From: Desulfosediminicola flagellatus
GTDB taxonomy: Bacteria > Desulfobacterota > Desulfobulbia > Desulfobulbales > Desulfocapsaceae
NCBI RefSeq assembly: GCF_005116655.2
Contig: NZ_CP050698.1
Location: 5,660,501 to 5,724,500, forward strand
Reading direction: 5' to 3'
Length of the DNA: 64,000 bases
Program-made: the position numbers and the translations under genes
Shown here: positions 27,290 through 37,091 of the stretch, one piece after another
Position numbering within the stretch: position 1 is the first letter of the stretch
How the letters are laid out: each line of letters opens with the position of its first letter
The notes under the pieces: model-generated
Told to the model about the DNA's origin: nothing
Seen by the model: the letters and a program-made list of their open reading frames with translations, nothing else
Database searches by the model: none

Positions 27290-28612
27290 CTATTCGTTGA
27301 ACTTCAACCAAAGCAGTTCTGCGATCTGATCTGATGTGTTTTGCCAGCTTCCCGGTATATCTTTTTGCAGGTAAATGGTGTCTCCGGGCCCAACCTTGTA
27401 TGACTGGTTATCGACGGTCATCTCCAATTGTCCGGAAATGAGATAGCCCAACTCCCGTCCTTTATGCGAAAAGAAATGTCCGGCCAGTTTTTTGCCCGGG
27501 CGAATGCGGATAACCGTTGCCTCTGCCGGAGTGTCGATATCGGGTGGCAGCAATAACTCCGCCTCAGCATTGTCTTTAACGCTTTTATTCAGCGATGTGG
27601 TCGATCGATTGTCCGCTGAATAGACATAAACGTTTTTCTCTGCCCCATGTTCCTTAAAGAGTGTGCCCACCTCTACAGTGAGGCTCTCGGCAATACGAAA
27701 CAGTGCAGGAAGCGAGGGGTATATAAGATTTTTCTCAACCTGTGAGATTGTGCTTGGGGTAACACCGGTAAGTTCGGCCAACTCTTTTTGTGAGATACCC
27801 CGCATAAGCCGGATAGACTTTATTTTTGCTCCCAGATCGAACCGTGATTTGTGCTGTCGCTGGCTATCAAAGATAATCTCTGATTCTTCACAAAAATATA
27901 CGTGATGTTCGTTAAGGAACTTTGAGTTACGCTTTTCCGCCTTAAGAATCTTGAGCGTTGATTTTCCGCGACGTTCCGAGAGATCAATTGCCACCTGGGC
28001 AATCTTGTTGATATTGGCTTTCAATCGGTTGGAATGTGCACCTTTTTCAATCAACCAGTAGGCGATGGTGTCCAGTTCGTAAAGCCGCGGGCAGGTCTTG
28101 GCATAAAAATCGATAACCTGATCTTCACCGCCCCAGAGCGATTGCATCCCTGTCAAACTATCCAGAATAAAATGGACATCACCGGTAAGATTACTGTGTA
28201 AGCCATATATAGCTTCAGCCACATGAACAGGGCTGGTCGGGTCTGTGACCTTGATAACATTGTACGGCCAGAGTGCGCCATTTTTCTCATAGAACTTATT
28301 AAACACTTCTGAGTTATCGCCCTTGCCATTAGTAAAACAGTCAAGAATAGTCAGGTTCTGGCTTTCAGCCTGCGAGCCCAGAAACGAGACCACATTCTTG
28401 GGTGAGCGATCAAAGGTTACGTAGATAAGCGGCTTCTTGTGGGTAAGGGTCTCTTTGATGAAGTTCAGGCAGAAGACTGATGAAAAACTGCCGACATCTT
28501 CGTACCAGAGTACATTATCGCCAATATACAGATCGCCCATGAGCCGGTCCAGCTCTGCGATCCCCGATGAGACCCGTTTCTTTTTTGCGCTGGCTGCGGA
28601 TATTTTGCTCAA
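27290..28612 (-). CDS. KaiC/RecA-like domain - XRE HTH - cupin fusion regulator
   Basis: A 440-residue three-domain protein. Residues about 15-240 look like a KaiC/RadA-type RecA fold (SSGIAELDRLMGDLYIGDNV, VHFILDSLTGM as Walker B), but the Walker A position reads WYEDVGSFSSVF with no GKT, so ATP binding is doubtful. Residues about 250-305 are an XRE helix-turn-helix (IRLMRGISQKELAELTGVTP). The C-terminus is a cupin_2 domain (HKGRELGYLISGQLEM, YKVGPGDTIYL). HTH-cupin regulators respond to small ligands; the added RecA-like part is unusual. The TTG start at 28612 has no clear ribosome-binding site. Confidence 0.85.
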   Translation of the reverse strand: MSKISAASAKKKRVSSGIAELDRLMGDLYIGDNVLWYEDVGSFSSVFCLNFIKETLTHKKPLIYVTFDRSPKNVVSFLGSQAESQNLTILDCFTNGKGDNSEVFNKFYEKNGALWPYNVIKVTDPTSPVHVAEAIYGLHSNLTGDVHFILDSLTGMQSLWGGEDQVIDFYAKTCPRLYELDTIAYWLIEKGAHSNRLKANINKIAQVAIDLSERRGKSTLKILKAEKRNSKFLNEHHVYFCEESEIIFDSQRQHKSRFDLGAKIKSIRLMRGISQKELAELTGVTPSTISQVEKNLIYPSLPALFRIAESLTVEVGTLFKEHGAEKNVYVYSADNRSTTSLNKSVKDNAEAELLLPPDIDTPAEATVIRIRPGKKLAGHFFSHKGRELGYLISGQLEMTVDNQSYKVGPGDTIYLQKDIPGSWQNTSDQIAELLWLKFNE

Positions 28613-28800
28613 TGTCGTATCTATGAAAGGATGTTGAGATTTTTCTCTGGAGCAGGTGCATTAACCCTGCGTAAAACTGATATTTTACTGGCTCGTAACT
28701 GCATTAAAAGCCTAGCAAATCCACTGTTTTTTATCAATCTGTATTCTCTTTGCAGTTATACAAATGTAACCTCCAACCTGGAGGCATGTTATCGCAGTGG

Positions 28801-29352
28801 TCAGGATTTTCTGACCTGTGTGCGAGGTACCGTTATCAGTTTTGGGAGTGGATTCCTTTTACGGTAGTTCCGAACGAGATCATGCCTGGTCACCCTGTTT
28901 TTATCGACTACGGTGTCCATAATGATCGTTGGAGGATTTTTTTCGTAATACTCTTTTTCGAATTTGGCAAAAGCCTTATCCTGTAGAACTTTGGCCTCGT
29001 TCTTGAGGTATGGGTAATCCTCAATCACTTTTTGGGATGCCCGCCATGCCAGCTCATACATACCGTTCCGATAAAGAAAATATCCATATTCATTTAACAA
29101 CCAGCCGGACTTGTGAGTATTAAGTGCCAGAATATAGTTGGCCCGGGCCTGCTCGACATTGTCAATTTTCGAATAATTCCTTGCCAGAAAACAGTATAAC
29201 TTTGCCTTCTCTGACGTTGAAGCAGCAGTATCTATCTGCTGGTCAAGCGTGTGTATAATGCTTTGTATCTCTTCCTGACTTGAGTAGACAGGGCTTGAGA
29301 AAAAGATGAGACAGGAGATCACAAAACAGGTCAGGACCCTAAAATAACACAT
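28801..29352 (-). CDS. Exported TPR-like hypothetical protein
   Basis: A 183-residue protein. The N-terminus (CYFRVLTCFVISCLIFFSS) is a signal peptide or anchor. A helical region LARNYSKIDNVEQARANYILAL / YGYFLYRNGMYELAWRASQKVI matches tetratricopeptide-type helix pairs. The tail is basic (RHDLVRNYRKRNPLPK). Such proteins are usually periplasmic scaffolds. No specific role can be assigned, and it is separated from both neighbours by 150-190 bp. Confidence 0.7.
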   Translation of the reverse strand: MCYFRVLTCFVISCLIFFSSPVYSSQEEIQSIIHTLDQQIDTAASTSEKAKLYCFLARNYSKIDNVEQARANYILALNTHKSGWLLNEYGYFLYRNGMYELAWRASQKVIEDYPYLKNEAKVLQDKAFAKFEKEYYEKNPPTIIMDTVVDKNRVTRHDLVRNYRKRNPLPKLITVPRTQVRKS

Positions 29353-29507
29353 CAGACGACACCCATAGTTGCACGTTAACGTGGTAAATTCTCATTTTAG
29401 TGAGAGGTAAATACAGTTGTTATCAGACATCTGACAAGGAGTATAAACGGTTCACTATATAGTGCAACCTATAGATATCACATCGAATGTTTCAAGATAA
29501 GGTTCGT

Positions 29508-30533
29508 TTACGATTTTTCGTACACGCCATAAGAAGTGTTTTTGATTATTCCCTTCTTTTTCAATCGTTGCACGATCCCATATAGTTTGGTTCTGACGTA
29601 GCCGGTTTTTTCAGCCAGTTGATCTATATTCATTCCTGTTGTGCTGGCAGTAATTAATTCAGCAACATGAGCTGTGGCGTTGCCGGATTTTTTCTGGTTG
29701 CTTTGCTTTCGCGTAGGGGTTGAAGCCACAGCCTTCTTTTTCTGCTTCGGTGTTGCCACAGCGGCAGCAGCTGGAGCCGTTTTTTTCTTTTTCCCGAAAT
29801 CTGGTGTCATATCCATGTCTATGCCGAAAATATCAGAGAGGTCAGCATCATCAATAACGTTGGCACCTTTCTTCTTCGATTTTTCCAACAACTTCCCTGC
29901 AGTGTCTTCTATCGCCCCGGCCAGAAGATCTTCGGTATTAACCCCGCGTAATTTAAAAAATAGCGAAGGATCCTCATCTAATCGTGCCCCGACCCCGTAA
30001 AGGACCGCGGCAACATGCTTGCACATCGAGGCCCAGTCGGGGCAGCTGCAATCAAAACTGATATTCTTCGGGCTTGGGAACAATCCTGTTTTCTCGTTAA
30101 AAAAGATTTCGCCCAATCCTTTAGGGAACTTTCCGGCAAGCAGATCCTGCAAAGATTTCAATTGTCCTTCGCATTGTTTTTGTAACTCTTTCCACTGCTT
30201 TTTCTTTATTGCATCAATACTGATCAGCACTTCATAGGGTTGTGAACCCGAGCCCATAACAAGGGCTCTGACTTTACCCGAATGAATTTTGAGATCTAGA
30301 ACTGCACCATGCCGGACATAACTTCGCCCTCTTTCTATGCGATTCTCGTAGTCGGCATATCGCTCAAGGTTTTTATTCCAGGACTTTCCCCACCAGGTGC
30401 GAGCCAGGGTATTGGTTTCAAGAATAACCGGCTTGATATCCGGAATCTTTTTCTTGAGCTGTTTGAGTTTTTTCGCTGCCTTGGCTTTTTTGTCGGCAAC
30501 GGACACATATTTTGGAAATCCCCAGTAAGCCAT
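29508..30533 (-). CDS. SWIM zinc-finger protein with C-terminal wHTH-like region
   Basis: A 341-residue protein starting MAYWGFPKYVSVADKK; GAGAAG precedes this ATG, better than the in-frame TTG upstream. FDCSCPDWASMCKHVAAVLYG is a clear SWIM zinc motif (CxCPD...CKH) that binds DNA or protein. An Ala/Lys-rich flexible linker (about residues 245-285) precedes a small winged-helix-like end (NIDQLAEKTGYVRTKLYGIV). It lies 18 bp after the SNF2 gene on the same strand. SWIM and SNF2 proteins are encoded together in many bacteria and probably act as one complex on DNA; the process is unknown. Confidence 0.85.
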   Translation of the reverse strand: MAYWGFPKYVSVADKKAKAAKKLKQLKKKIPDIKPVILETNTLARTWWGKSWNKNLERYADYENRIERGRSYVRHGAVLDLKIHSGKVRALVMGSGSQPYEVLISIDAIKKKQWKELQKQCEGQLKSLQDLLAGKFPKGLGEIFFNEKTGLFPSPKNISFDCSCPDWASMCKHVAAVLYGVGARLDEDPSLFFKLRGVNTEDLLAGAIEDTAGKLLEKSKKKGANVIDDADLSDIFGIDMDMTPDFGKKKKTAPAAAAVATPKQKKKAVASTPTRKQSNQKKSGNATAHVAELITASTTGMNIDQLAEKTGYVRTKLYGIVQRLKKKGIIKNTSYGVYEKS

Positions 30534-30551
30534 AATTTTTCTTCTCAACAA

Positions 30552-33230
30552 TTAAAGTTTCAGCGTAAAGAGATCAAGCAACTCGTCATTGCTCATCTCG
30601 GTTATCCAGTTTTCTCCGGTCGCTGCAACAACTTCATTTGATAGTTTTGATTTCTCTGTCAGCATCTGGTCAATCTTTTCTTCTATTGTTCCCTTGGTCA
30701 GGAACTTATGGACCATAACATTCTTTTTCTGGCCGATCCGAAACGCCCTGTCTGTCGCCTGATTCTCTACCGCCGGGTTCCACCATCGATCAAAATGGAT
30801 CACATGGTTTGCCGCAGTGAGATTGAGGCCAACCCCGCCGGCTTTCAGTGATAACACAAAGAACGGCACATACTCATGCCCCTGGAATTTCTCGATGAGT
30901 TTTTTTCGTTTTCCAACAGGAACACTGCCATGAAGAACAAGCCCTTCCCGCTTGAAAATGGTCGCCAGAAATTGCGATAGCGGCCCGGTCATTTCCTTGA
31001 ACTGGGTAAACACCAGAACCCGCTCTCGCTTTTCGTAGATCGTTTCACAGATTTCGCGCAGCCGTTCAAACTTACCGCTCTCTTTTTCCTGAAACTGCTC
31101 CATGCCAAGGTATTGAGACGGGTGATTGCAGAGCTGCTTGAATTTCATAAGTGCCGACAGAATGATTCCCTTTCTCTGGATACCTTCTGTCTCTTCAAGA
31201 GCTTCGGTAATGCTGTGAATGATCTCACTATACAGCACCGCCTGCTTTTTACTCATTGCCGCCCAGGTCTTCACTTCGACCTTGTCCGGAAGATCAGAAA
31301 TAATCGATTTATCGCTCTTTAATCGCCTGAGAATAAAAGGATTAACCGCTTTACGCAAACTCGCGTAACCGTTCGGGTCGTTGGTCAATTCTTTGGTAAA
31401 AGTGCCAAACTCTTTTGAATTACCAAGCAGGCCGGGATTAACAAAGTCAAACAGACTCCAGAGATCTGACAGCCTGTTTTCAACAGGAGTACCGGTCATG
31501 ATAATTCTATTGTCGGCTTTCAGGTTTTTCACCGCTTTGGTCTGTTTCGTTCCAGGATTCTTGATGGCCTGCGCCTCATCAAGAATAACGTAATTCCATG
31601 AGTAATCCTGAACCCACTGGTATCGCTGAGCCATTCCGTAGGTTGTTATAACAAGATCCAGCCCGTTCAATTGCCTGTCGCTCAATTCAGGAACCTTACC
31701 GGGTTTGTGTATATCCGGATGCGCGACAAAGCTTAAGAGGCTTGGGTAAAACTCAGCTATTTCATTGGTCCAGTTCGAAAGTAGCGAAGCAGGGATGACC
31801 AGCAGAGAGGGAGATGAAGATTCGCCGTTTTTCTCTTTTTCCGTTTTCAGTGCATTGAGAAAAGCAAGTACCTGCACAGTTTTTCCCAGGCCCATATCGT
31901 CTGCGAGGCAGGCCCCGAATTTCAATTTGTGGAGATAGAAGAGCCAGTTCAGACCATCCTGCTGATATCCGCGAAGTTTGGCCTTAAATGTTTTACTGGT
32001 TTTTACTGTACCGATTGTGTTCGGGCTATGTAACTTTTGAAAAACCGTCTGCAGCCAGTCACCATGGGAAACACCCGAAACAATATCTCTATTTTCAATG
32101 CCCAGAAGTTTCTGCGGATTCATCGAGATACGCATGGCATCCAGAATAGTCACACCCTCTTCATCGTTTAATTCCCGGGCTTTTTCGAATGCATCCAAGG
32201 TCTGTTTGAGCCGTTCCTGATCGACTGCCACCCACTTGTTTTTCAGAAAGGCCAGTCCTTCAGTCTCAAGCAACAGGCGACGTGCATCTTCCTCAGTAAT
32301 TTCAGTATCGCCAACCATCAGGCGTGGAGAAAAATCCAGAATGCCATTCAAGCCGACCATAGAAGGTATCTTCTGGCCGATATTGATATTAATGCTGATG
32401 TTAACGGCTTTACCCTTCCACCAGTTAGGTATACGGCAAAGAATGCCGCATTCTTCATACAGCGGTACCTCCCGTAAAAAAACAAACGCTTCATGGGCGG
32501 ACCAGGCCAGTGGATAAAACAGCTCACCACTTTCGCGCAGTTCTGCCATCAGCGAGCTCTCCTGCGCAGCACTGTCAACAGCAACAAGAAGCTCCAGCAG
32601 CTTAGCATTGTCGCCGGCATATTCCTGCAGGGCGAACTTTAACGGCAGATGTCTGGACTCGCCGTCATCATTGAGACTGGTGGAGTACGTGGCAAGAAAA
32701 GCAAATGGAGCTTCGCTGTTCTTATTTTCAACCAGATGAAAATAGATCCGCCCAACCAGATGCACGTCAGGACTATATTCTTTGACGAATTCTTCTACTG
32801 AACCGTCGTATGCCGAAATCTTCTGACTGAAGAGTTCTTGAAGCTCGTTCCATAATTCGAAAACGATCTCTGCATGCAGGTACTCACCGCCGGCCATCAA
32901 TGGCACAGTTTCAATCAGCTCTGAGAGTTCATCATCGGTAAGGGGTATGCTGACATCGCCACGCAACTGTTCGATATCAGGAGTAAGGCTCAGTTTATGG
33001 ACAAAAAGGCCGGAGAACCTGCGCCAGAAAGTCAGCGATGGAGAAAGACGTATCTTCTTATTACAAAAACCCAGATAAAAAAGCCAGCTCTCCGGCTCTG
33101 ATGAATAGTGCTCATATATTTCGTTTTGTAGAATGCTCTGCTGCCCGGCCATTTTCCCGGTAACTGACATCCACTCAAGCTGCAGTGTGCCGTCAGGCAT
33201 GATTACAGCTTGAAGTTCATCGTACGCCAT
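30552..33230 (-). CDS. SNF2-family DEAD/DEAH-like helicase (SWIM-associated)
   Basis: An 892-residue protein. The N-terminal about 400 residues are a family-specific helical and beta extension. The SNF2 ATPase follows with ADDMGLGKTVQVLAF, motif II DEAQAIKNP, MTGTPVENRLSDLWSLFDF, and the C-lobe motifs LKAGGVGLNLTAANHVIHFD and ATDRAFRIGQ. It is a dsDNA translocase or remodeller, distinct from the DrmD-like SNF2 at 1906, which has a DEAH box. Its partner is the downstream SWIM protein. It is adjacent to the Wadjet operon but separated by about 270 bp, so probably a separate transcript. Confidence 0.88.
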   Translation of the reverse strand: MAYDELQAVIMPDGTLQLEWMSVTGKMAGQQSILQNEIYEHYSSEPESWLFYLGFCNKKIRLSPSLTFWRRFSGLFVHKLSLTPDIEQLRGDVSIPLTDDELSELIETVPLMAGGEYLHAEIVFELWNELQELFSQKISAYDGSVEEFVKEYSPDVHLVGRIYFHLVENKNSEAPFAFLATYSTSLNDDGESRHLPLKFALQEYAGDNAKLLELLVAVDSAAQESSLMAELRESGELFYPLAWSAHEAFVFLREVPLYEECGILCRIPNWWKGKAVNISININIGQKIPSMVGLNGILDFSPRLMVGDTEITEEDARRLLLETEGLAFLKNKWVAVDQERLKQTLDAFEKARELNDEEGVTILDAMRISMNPQKLLGIENRDIVSGVSHGDWLQTVFQKLHSPNTIGTVKTSKTFKAKLRGYQQDGLNWLFYLHKLKFGACLADDMGLGKTVQVLAFLNALKTEKEKNGESSSPSLLVIPASLLSNWTNEIAEFYPSLLSFVAHPDIHKPGKVPELSDRQLNGLDLVITTYGMAQRYQWVQDYSWNYVILDEAQAIKNPGTKQTKAVKNLKADNRIIMTGTPVENRLSDLWSLFDFVNPGLLGNSKEFGTFTKELTNDPNGYASLRKAVNPFILRRLKSDKSIISDLPDKVEVKTWAAMSKKQAVLYSEIIHSITEALEETEGIQRKGIILSALMKFKQLCNHPSQYLGMEQFQEKESGKFERLREICETIYEKRERVLVFTQFKEMTGPLSQFLATIFKREGLVLHGSVPVGKRKKLIEKFQGHEYVPFFVLSLKAGGVGLNLTAANHVIHFDRWWNPAVENQATDRAFRIGQKKNVMVHKFLTKGTIEEKIDQMLTEKSKLSNEVVAATGENWITEMSNDELLDLFTLKL

Positions 33231-33410
33231 AATTATCCATTAATACGTTTTATCTTGGTATGTTGATACGTTATCCCTGCCTGCAGCCTATACGATGGAA
33301 TGAAATCAGATTCCGAACGCAGAACATTTCACATTCTTTAATCGATATCTACAATAACAATTTTTTTTATATGACGCACGAGCATGCTTGCAACCGTATG
33401 TTCTTATATG

Positions 33411-33426
33411 ATTGTTTTTTAACAAT
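33411..33426 (-). terminator. Weak hairpin downstream of jetD
   Basis: ATTGTT and AACAAT pair around TTTT, about 70 bp past the jetD stop. The stem is short and AT-only, so support is weak. Confidence 0.25.
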
Positions 33427-33498
33427 GCTTTGGGGTGAGCTGGGAGGAAGTATTGATTACTACATATTCGTATTTTTCTTCTCGCAAAACACTGTAAC

Positions 33499-34368
33499 TC
33501 AGGGTGTGGTACCTTGAGGTATTAGCAAGACTTCCTGCTCTACGCCGCAGTTATGCGTATCCATCAGCGTTGTAAGTTGAATAACAGTTGCATCATGTTC
33601 TTCGCGTAATCTGATTAAGAGCGTTGAACTATCTTCCAGTAACTTGGCTTTTCCATACGTTGCAAATAGAACATCTATGTTTTCTGGCACATACATCTCA
33701 ACCCGACCGGGACAGTGTTGTTTTAGGCGCAGATATTCATCAACACCGACAGGGTCATAATCGCCGAAATGGGTAATCCGGCACTCCTGCATACCTGGAG
33801 AGGTAAGCCAATCGAGGACACGACCAGAGAGTTTTCCACCTGCATAGAGGATCAGGTCTGTTGGGAATTGCAGTTTTTCGAAATGGAGGAAGACTTCGAG
33901 ATTTTCAACGATTGCTATTGTTGCTGATGCTGACCATTGAAAGTCAGCGTCGAGTCGTATGGCTGCGACGTCGGCAGCTTTGCACCACTCAACAATGGGC
34001 AGTGCTTCACCATTTCGGTGAAGAATTTTGGAGTTTTCATTGCTGCCAATCCGTAACTGAACAACCTCGGCATCGGTAGAACCTGCTTTTTTAGCATCCC
34101 GATAGGTGGCGACCGCCTGGCTTCGTGGGGTACCACCCGATTCAGCTGATACTTCCAAACCTGTCGGGTATTCCTTTAAGGCAAATCGCTCAAGAGCATC
34201 ACGATTACATGGGGTGTAGCTTCTACCCCCACCACTGCGCACCTCTTCAAGTACGCCGGTTTCAAGCAGAGTCTGTAGTCTTTTCGTATTACGCTTTGAA
34301 AATTGACTTACAGGAATCTGCCGTCCACTCAATAATTCTGATAGCTGTCTGGCGAATTTATCAACCAT
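33499..34368 (-). CDS. jetD: Wadjet protein JetD, Toprim nuclease subunit
   Basis: A 289-residue protein. The N-terminus is a winged-helix-like DNA-binding region. The C-terminal Toprim domain shows a glutamate in AIVENLEVFLHFEK, LILYAGGKLSG, and the metal-binding HFGDYDPVGVDEYLRLK (DYD). In Wadjet, JetD is the nuclease that cuts circular plasmid DNA after the SMC complex has extruded it. It follows jetC by 11 bp and ends the operon. The order jetA-B-C-D is the canonical one. The Toprim residues look intact, so the system should be functional. Confidence 0.88.
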   Translation of the reverse strand: MVDKFARQLSELLSGRQIPVSQFSKRNTKRLQTLLETGVLEEVRSGGGRSYTPCNRDALERFALKEYPTGLEVSAESGGTPRSQAVATYRDAKKAGSTDAEVVQLRIGSNENSKILHRNGEALPIVEWCKAADVAAIRLDADFQWSASATIAIVENLEVFLHFEKLQFPTDLILYAGGKLSGRVLDWLTSPGMQECRITHFGDYDPVGVDEYLRLKQHCPGRVEMYVPENIDVLFATYGKAKLLEDSSTLLIRLREEHDATVIQLTTLMDTHNCGVEQEVLLIPQGTTP

Positions 34369-34379
34369 CTATCATGCCA

Positions 34380-37091
34380 TCATTCAATTATCACCTTCTC
34401 AGGCTCACGTTCCAGGCGAACAAGCGCATCTTCACCAAGATGCAGCTTGCCTCCTGTATCTCTTAAGAAGTAGAGGTTATCTGCCACATCCATCGCTTCA
34501 GGACTTGCAAGGATCGGTGTAAATCCAAGCTTAAGTGACTGATCTACAATTGACTGCACATTCTCACGATCAAGACTCGAGGCCTCATCAAGGTAAAATG
34601 GAATGGAGCATTTTCTTTTACCATCCATAAGTCCTCGAAGCAGCATGATATTAATCAGCACTTTGATAGTGATGGTGGTTCCGTTTGATTCGATGGTCTC
34701 AAGCTTGGTGTATCGCTGGGAAACGCCTTCGCCACTGGTTACTTCAAAGTTCAATTCAAAGAGATGAAGCAGTTCGATTTTTCCGGATTTTTTCAGGAAA
34801 TCACCCACAAAATCAAGCGCCTCATCACTGTTGGTGAGGCCTGCAAAAAGCGGCATATCTGTCTGGGCGGACACCTTTCTCAAACGCGGAACCAGCTGAT
34901 GATTTTCCTTTAAAATAAGTTTCAATCTGCTGAGGTTCGATACCGACACCTTACCCAACTGCCTGTTAAGCGCTTCAACCTTGCTTTTTAATGTGTCCAG
35001 GTCTTTCAGCATGTTCTTGATTGCCGTCTTCAGATTTGCTGTAAGACCTGACCAGAGCTTTTCAACCGCCTCTTCTTTTTCGCCAAGTGCTTCGAGTTCT
35101 TCTGCGAGTTTATTAAGCGTCTCTTCTTCAGTTTCACCTTTCACCCTACTGTAGGTTTTACTTTCAATGGTATCGAGCTTGTCGGCGAGGTTATCTCGTG
35201 TGCGCTTTTCCCGATTGCTCATGTCTTCATATAGCTGGAAAAGCTCTTCAATCCGTTCAGGAAATTCAGTGATTTCCTCATCTACAGTCCAGATGGGATT
35301 AGGTACAGAGAGAAATCGGAATTTTTGGGTGAGCTTCTTCTCACCATCTTCAATCTTTGATAAACGCCCCTGGCACTCCCTCACCTGTGCTTCAAGTTTT
35401 TTGGTCTTCTGGGTGAGTTCGCCCTGCTCTTTCTCAAGATTATCGCGCTGTTCTTCGAGCTTTTTGAGTTCTTTTTCCCACGCTTTCTCGTTTTTACATT
35501 CTTCCTGCAATGCCAGATAGTCATGAACACGCTTTTCCTGCGTTTTCAGGGTCTTTTCAGCGTGTTCTTTCTTTTTCTGCAACTCTTCGTATTGCTCGGC
35601 ATCCTGCAGAATCACCCTGTCTTTTTCAAGCTCCGCCTTTAAGTCCTTAATGACTTCAGCGATGATTTTCGGATCAGAATAGCTTTTTAGATCAGGCTTC
35701 ATCGAAGGTGGGAAGAGTATCCGCAATACATCATCCGAATAGGCATTTTCATCTATTTTCTGCAGCAGTTCTTTAAAAACTGCATCGAGCCGCTCGGGGT
35801 CATGCACCTCAATCTCCCCATCTCCCACTGCCAGACCAAGTAGGTCGTGGTTGAAGAGCTGGAAGATACGGGCGATCTCCTCATCCGTATAGCGCGCCTT
35901 CATATAACTTGCCGTTGAATCGGCAATCGTTGCAAGGAACTGCTCCTGCTTGTGCAGCTCTTTTGCATTTTTATCGATACGGCCTTTCACCCTGCGTACA
36001 GGCTCTGCATTCGAGCTTTTCAGCTTAAAGCCAAGCTGCTCTACCTCCTGCTTTAAGCTGGCAACTGCACTCTCTTCAAAGTCGAGAATAAACGAGGAAA
36101 AATCCTCTTTCTTTTTAGCCAGAATGGTGAGATCGCGCTGAACAACGCCGAGGTTCTGGTTTACTACCCGCAGCTCTTTATTATTCTCATCCTGTATCGC
36201 CGTGTTCTTTTCGACTACTTTCGTCAGCTCGTAGCGTTCTTTCTGAATCTCTTCTTTTGCCAGAACGTTTTCGCTGCGGATCTGCTCAACCCGCACCTGA
36301 ATTTCAGCAAAATACTGCGGTAACTCCGAGCGCAAGGCATCCCTTTCAGTTGCAAGCAATAAGGCCTGGCTGATATCACCCTCTACAGCCTTTAAGTCTT
36401 TTACTTCGTTGGCAGAATCGCGCACCAGCTTGTAATGCTTGGAATAACTCGATTGCAGATCGATAATTGCCTGCTGAAAATCATTCTCGTAAATTTCGTA
36501 TAAGAAGCGTTTCAAGTCATCCTGGCTTACATGGGCGAGGCGCAACAGATTTGAGAACACCTTTCTAAAGCGCTTATAGCCGCCTCTGTCACGCATTGGC
36601 AGAAGCTCCAGCCGTACACCCTTATTTTCACCGATACCTGTAAGGGCCGCACGCAAATGGCTTGGCGCAAGCTGGGTATATTCACGGTCAGAAAGGCCTG
36701 ATCGGATCTCATCGTTTGAGCGGACTTTACGCTCAGCATCCACAAAATCTTCGAGCTTAAACTTGCCTGTATAGCTGAACCGTTCAAAATCAAAACCTTT
36801 CACCGGTCCGAGGCCATGCACGCCAAGAACCCGGTAACCGGTTGGCGTGAGGCATTCGTAGAGGATATAGCTATTGGGATCAGGAAAGTAATATTTACGT
36901 GTCTGCTGCAGGTCTCGCGAGAAATGCATTTTATCCTGCCGATCGATATACAGAAACTGCATGGTCGAAATCAGCGAGGTTTTACCGACGTTATTAGGGC
37001 CGATCAGGTGCAGAGGGCGCAGAAGTTCTATCTCGCCATATTCATATTTTCCAGACCTGATTAATACAAGGCGTGTTGGACCAATTCTCAT
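34380..37091 (-). CDS. jetC: Wadjet protein JetC, SMC/MukB-like ATPase
   Basis: A 903-residue SMC-type ATPase. Walker A is GPNNVGKT (31-38). Two long coiled-coil segments (about residues 240-360 and 470-620, rich in EKQR heptads) flank a hinge-like middle. The Walker B is FYLDEASSLD (LDEA from 834), preceded by TIESNGTTITIKVLI in the position of the ABC signature. It is the loop-extruding motor of the anti-plasmid complex. At 903 residues it is somewhat shorter than the roughly 1100-residue type I JetC I recall, which bears on the subtype. It overlaps jetB by 4 bp. Confidence 0.9.
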   Translation of the reverse strand: MRIGPTRLVLIRSGKYEYGEIELLRPLHLIGPNNVGKTSLISTMQFLYIDRQDKMHFSRDLQQTRKYYFPDPNSYILYECLTPTGYRVLGVHGLGPVKGFDFERFSYTGKFKLEDFVDAERKVRSNDEIRSGLSDREYTQLAPSHLRAALTGIGENKGVRLELLPMRDRGGYKRFRKVFSNLLRLAHVSQDDLKRFLYEIYENDFQQAIIDLQSSYSKHYKLVRDSANEVKDLKAVEGDISQALLLATERDALRSELPQYFAEIQVRVEQIRSENVLAKEEIQKERYELTKVVEKNTAIQDENNKELRVVNQNLGVVQRDLTILAKKKEDFSSFILDFEESAVASLKQEVEQLGFKLKSSNAEPVRRVKGRIDKNAKELHKQEQFLATIADSTASYMKARYTDEEIARIFQLFNHDLLGLAVGDGEIEVHDPERLDAVFKELLQKIDENAYSDDVLRILFPPSMKPDLKSYSDPKIIAEVIKDLKAELEKDRVILQDAEQYEELQKKKEHAEKTLKTQEKRVHDYLALQEECKNEKAWEKELKKLEEQRDNLEKEQGELTQKTKKLEAQVRECQGRLSKIEDGEKKLTQKFRFLSVPNPIWTVDEEITEFPERIEELFQLYEDMSNREKRTRDNLADKLDTIESKTYSRVKGETEEETLNKLAEELEALGEKEEAVEKLWSGLTANLKTAIKNMLKDLDTLKSKVEALNRQLGKVSVSNLSRLKLILKENHQLVPRLRKVSAQTDMPLFAGLTNSDEALDFVGDFLKKSGKIELLHLFELNFEVTSGEGVSQRYTKLETIESNGTTITIKVLINIMLLRGLMDGKRKCSIPFYLDEASSLDRENVQSIVDQSLKLGFTPILASPEAMDVADNLYFLRDTGGKLHLGEDALVRLEREPEKVIIE

